A stretch of DNA of 64,000 nucleotides. Source: Acanthosepion lycidas (lineage: Eukaryota; Mollusca; Cephalopoda; Sepiida; Sepiidae). A program made the position numbers and the translations under genes. The notes beneath the pieces are model-generated. The model was not told the origin of the DNA and made no database searches. It was given only the letters and a program-made list of their open reading frames with translations. This document shows, piece after piece, positions 62,628-64,000 of the stretch; the first letter of the stretch is position 1; each line of letters opens with the position of its first letter. The DNA lies in NCBI GenBank assembly GCA_963932145.1, contig OZ010581.1:84583806-84647805 (forward strand), written 5' to 3'.

Positions 62628-64000
62628 TTTTTCCTCAAGTGAGTCACATCTAAGCAAATACCTTATTAACTCATCCTTATTTTTCATAGCATAAACTGCT
62701 AGTTCACATTTTTTTTGTAAAGTGTTGGTATTTCACTTATTTAAGTTTGTTTGAAAATATAACTACTGTTGTTAAAAAAAAAAAGAAAAAAAAGATAAAT
62801 TCAGTGATGTAACTGTGAGAAAAAAAGAACAAAAACCAAATCTTTGAAATTCAAACGTTTTATGAGTATAACAGAAGAAAAGAGAAAGGGTTTACAATAA
62901 TGGTGTTGCAAAAAACAAAAAAAAAAAAAAAAAAAAAAAAAAATGGTATTTTGTGGACTTATCTTGTCACAGAAAAGAAACGTTCTGTTAACAGTTCTTT
63001 GAGGTCTTGTGATTCCTTGTTGCTGTGTCGGTGGCCTTCAATGTCTCGGTATTCAGAATCCTGAGAAAATATTTCTTCACATAGAGTAGGCACTACAATA
63101 CCAGTTTTACAGATTTGTTTTTTCCAAGAGCAGATTTTTTTGTGTGCTTCTCATTGAAAGCTAATGTGGGAAAAAGGAAGAAAGATTCAAACATGGCACA
63201 CAGATTGAGATGAAGCAGTTTTAGTAAGAGGCCTTCTGACTGGTTCCTTTTCAGCTGGTCGCAGGGATCGTCACAATGCCAAGGGGCCCATTCAAAGGGG
63301 GGTTACTCCAAAAGACTCATAATAATTTGAATATATCTTCCAACATCAATTATTTCTGGGATATCCTGCAGAACATTATCATTGATTGGTATCCTTGCAC
63401 TTCCATGTCTATTTTGAGCTGGAGATTGTGGATGCCTGGTCTATTTGATAATTGGATATTTATATGAGCAAAGGCATTATCACTATGTTGAGACACAGAT
63501 ATTTCATGCTGCTAAACATGAAGTTGTCAAATTGTTCTGTGTTTTGGGTGTTGTACACAGTAACAGTGGGTAAAGACCATTTCTTGTTGCAAAAGCAAAA
63601 TGGACTTTTGTATTCACATCTTTGTTTTGATCTATGATTGATGTGATCTCGGCTTTCAGACTGCGATACCATTGGAAAGGCACTAGTAAATTGATAAAAA
63701 AAACTAGAAGACAGAAAAACACTAATTTTCGATAGACTAAAGATATACTGATGACCAGACAAAAGAAAATAGAAATAGAAGGTAATTAAATTTCTCGTCT
63801 GCCAGAGATGTAAAACAAAGAGACTATCAGGTATTGGTCAGGACTGAGATTAAGTAATGACATATTCTTGCAAGTCCAAGGACCTCCCATAAAAAAAATA
63901 GATAATATTTTTATGACCACTCAGTGACAAAGAAGAAGACAGACTTCTGGCCCTGAATTTGGTTGATCTATAAGGATTAACTTTTAAAAGCAGACAGGTT
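62628..64000. other. Probable 5' LTR sequence followed by unassigned DNA
   Basis: The left part should contain the BEL/Pao 5' LTR. An A-rich run (62,917-62,943) and (AAAAAG)-like spots near 62,775-62,800 are present. From 63.0 kb to the end I find no recognisable gene: overlapping minus frames at 63,460-63,762 and a + frame at 63,276-63,467 have no familiar motif. Composition is a little less AT-rich than the introns, which may mean another, unrecognised repeat. Confidence 0.4.
62917..62943. repeat. Poly(A) run
   Basis: About 27 A residues on the + strand. It may be the tail of an unrecognised + strand retroposon lying to its left, or part of the LTR. Confidence 0.85.

Overview
This is a eukaryotic, intron-rich, very AT-rich window, most likely from a marine invertebrate and probably a lophotrochozoan such as a cephalopod mollusc. 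That assignment is an inference. It rests on the mix of repeats: a Penelope-like element with a GIY-YIG endonuclease, a LINE with an RTE-like endonuclease, Gypsy and BEL/Pao remnants, degenerate tRNA-like SINEs and long (AT)n runs. No bacterial gene organisation is present.

Layout. Bases 1-38,836 are one uninterrupted satellite array with monomers of about 24 and 26 bp, roughly 1,500 copies by length. It contains no genes. Three higher-order repeat blocks can be seen: three copies of about 1.82-1.85 kb (about 11.6-17.1 kb), about five copies of 2.9-3.4 kb (about 17.1-32.2 kb) and a 1,362-bp tandem duplication (about 35.7-38.5 kb).

From 39.58 to 55.91 kb five consecutive exons on the + strand encode the second half of a hexokinase-like sugar kinase. 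All five are open, have usable splice sites and join in phase. The first exons of the gene are not visible, so they must lie left of the window. If so, the whole satellite array sits in an intron of this gene. The last exons are not found either, and are probably right of the window or too diverged to see. One junction uses a GC-AG intron.

The hexokinase introns and the 3' side are filled with broken mobile elements: a Penelope-like element (41.05-43.28 kb), a hAT/zinc-finger-like transposase remnant (43.55-44.04 kb, minus), a 141-bp MITE with TA duplication (46.07-46.21 kb), a Gypsy element split into oppositely oriented halves (47.98-49.44 kb), a LINE with an inverted 5' endonuclease segment (51.0-53.2 kb) and a long-inverted-repeat element (54.49-55.47 kb). 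Beyond the last visible exon lie a decayed LINE ORF1 (58.02-58.66 kb) and a BEL/Pao retrotransposon on the minus strand (58.69-62.6 kb). The only apparently functional protein-coding material is the hexokinase-like gene. All transposon reading frames carry stops or frameshifts.
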